In this document: positions 7,523-8,404 of the stretch, one piece after another
How positions within the stretch are numbered: the stretch's first letter is position 1
Layout: the number at the start of each line of letters is the position of its first letter
DNA from: Pseudomonadota bacterium
GTDB lineage: Bacteria; Pseudomonadota; Alphaproteobacteria; Caulobacterales; Caulobacteraceae
NCBI GenBank assembly: GCA_023424215.1
Contig: JAFAEC010000113.1
Span: 1 to 8,404, forward strand
Direction of reading: 5' to 3'
DNA length: 8,404 bases
Program-made: the position numbers and the translations under genes
Notes under the pieces: model-generated
Databases searched by the model: none
What the model was told of the DNA's origin: nothing
Seen by the model: only the letters and a program-made list of their open reading frames with translations

Positions 7523-8404
7523 ATGACCAACGGCCTGTCCTTCCGCCACCCGCTCGTGTTCTGGTTCGGCTGCGCGCTGCTGGTGGGCGGGGTGTTCGCG
7601 CACGCGCCGATGTTCATGATGGGCCAGCACACGCACTGGCAGATGGTGGGCATGCCGATGACCACGGAGATGTGGCTGGGCATGGCCGCGATCCCGGTGG
7701 GCCTGGCCCTGTCCGCGTTCGGCATGCTGCCGCGGCTGCCCGGTGGCGCCGCGGCGCCGGGCGCGCTCCTGCATTTCCATGTCGCCGACGGCGTGCCGCT
7801 CAATCGCGCCCACGCCACCCTGGTGTTCGTGCTGATCGTCGCGCTGGCGGTGGACGTGATGAAGCCGGCCACGCTGGGCTTCGTGATGCCCGGCATGCGC
7901 GCCGAATACGACATCGGCACCTCGCGCGCCAGCCTGCTGGCGCTGTTCGCGCTCACCGGCACCACCGTGGGCTCGATCGTGTGGGGCCGCATCGCCGACA
8001 TCGCCGGGCGCCGCGCGGCGATCCTGCTGTCGGCGCTGATGTTCATGGGCACCGCGATCTGCGGCGCGATGCCGACGTTCGAGTGGAACCTGGCGATGTG
8101 CTTCCTGATGGGCGCCTCGGCCGGCGGCCTGCTGCCGATCACCTTCACCCTGATGGCCGAAACCGTGCCGGCCGCGCACCGCGGCTGGCTGCTGGTGGCC
8201 CTCGGCGGCATCGGCACCTCGGCCGGCTACCTGCTGGCCGCGGGCGCGGCGGCGTGGCTGGAACCGATGTTCAGCTGGCGCGTGCTGTGGCTGCTCGGAC
8301 TGCCCACCGGCGCGCTGATCATCGTGCTCAACCGCTGGATTCCCGAGTCGCCGCGGTTCCTGTCCAACGCCGGCCTGGACGACGCGGCGCGCGCGGTGCT
8401 GCGG
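7523..8404 (+). CDS. MFS transporter, 3' end outside the window
   Basis: The frame runs open from ATG 7523 to the last base, giving 294 codons with no stop, so the C-terminal part is missing. It is an inner-membrane secondary transporter of the major facilitator superfamily. MFS motif A is clear as GSIVWGRIADIAGRR (residues 150-164). The segment AETVPAAHRGW (212-222) and the end of the first six-helix half, RWIPESPRFL (271-280), are typical of the sugar-porter / aromatic-acid / SV2-like branch. The substrate cannot be told. Before the usual first MFS helix (about 97-117) there are about 90 extra residues with two likely membrane helices (about 11-28 and 49-68) joined by a Met/His-rich loop. 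The start is chosen because translation of the first helix begins just after this ATG; there is no clear Shine-Dalgarno (CCCCG precedes it). Codon use is GC-rich like aceE, consistent with a core gene. Confidence 0.88.
   Translation, partial: MTNGLSFRHPLVFWFGCALLVGGVFAHAPMFMMGQHTHWQMVGMPMTTEMWLGMAAIPVGLALSAFGMLPRLPGGAAAPGALLHFHVADGVPLNRAHATLVFVLIVALAVDVMKPATLGFVMPGMRAEYDIGTSRASLLALFALTGTTVGSIVWGRIADIAGRRAAILLSALMFMGTAICGAMPTFEWNLAMCFLMGASAGGLLPITFTLMAETVPAAHRGWLLVALGGIGTSAGYLLAAGAAAWLEPMFSWRVLWLLGLPTGALIIVLNRWIPESPRFLSNAGLDDAARAVLR

Noticed and set aside
7169..8217. Two long minus-strand frames opposite the MFS gene
   Set aside because: They are Arg/His/Gly/Ala-rich antisense translations without motifs; the plus frame has MFS motif A and PESPRFL.

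Overview
The window looks like a chromosomal piece of a GC-rich gammaproteobacterium, most likely of the Xanthomonadaceae (Lysobacter/Luteimonas/Xanthomonas type). This rests on a homodimeric-type aceE of the gammaproteobacterial kind, strong GC3 codon bias in the two flanking genes, and a GGGGTCGGAGCCGACTTTT-type repeat of a kind I associate with this family from memory. No database search was possible.

Layout: (1) 1-198 is a leader region with several dyads and a good extended -10 box (TGCTAGAAT). (2) 199-2892 is a complete aceE, the E1 subunit of the pyruvate dehydrogenase complex, an ordinary housekeeping gene. (3) 2893-about 7310 reads as accessory DNA. It opens 9 bases after the aceE stop with a 58-nt tRNA-like remnant that keeps the acceptor, anticodon (CAC) and T arms plus CCA but has no D arm. 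Next come a GC-rich hairpin and a gene of visibly lower GC for a small membrane-anchored protein of unknown function (3048-3701, +). A REP-like inverted pair of repeats sits at the convergent junction with a large minus-strand gene (3753-6845). That gene encodes a 1030-residue fusion of a PLD-type nuclease domain, an SF2 DEAD/DEAH helicase and a DUF3427 C-terminal domain. Across a 96-bp divergent intergenic region with dyads lies a small conserved hypothetical gene (6942-7310, +) with a clear Shine-Dalgarno. (4) 7523-8404 is the first 294 codons of an MFS transporter with core-like base composition; it runs off the end of the window.

How the parts fit: aceE and the MFS gene look like stable chromosomal flanks, and the middle block looks like cargo inserted between them. 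The tRNA-like scar, the base composition and the orphan genes support this. The PLD-helicase-DUF3427 protein resembles nucleic-acid-targeting proteins found among defence genes, so a candidate anti-phage or anti-plasmid role is a reasonable inference. Nothing in the sequence proves it, and no methyltransferase, toxin-antitoxin pair, integrase or CRISPR array is present. The three cargo genes do not form one operon (orientations +, -, +), so a joint function is speculative.
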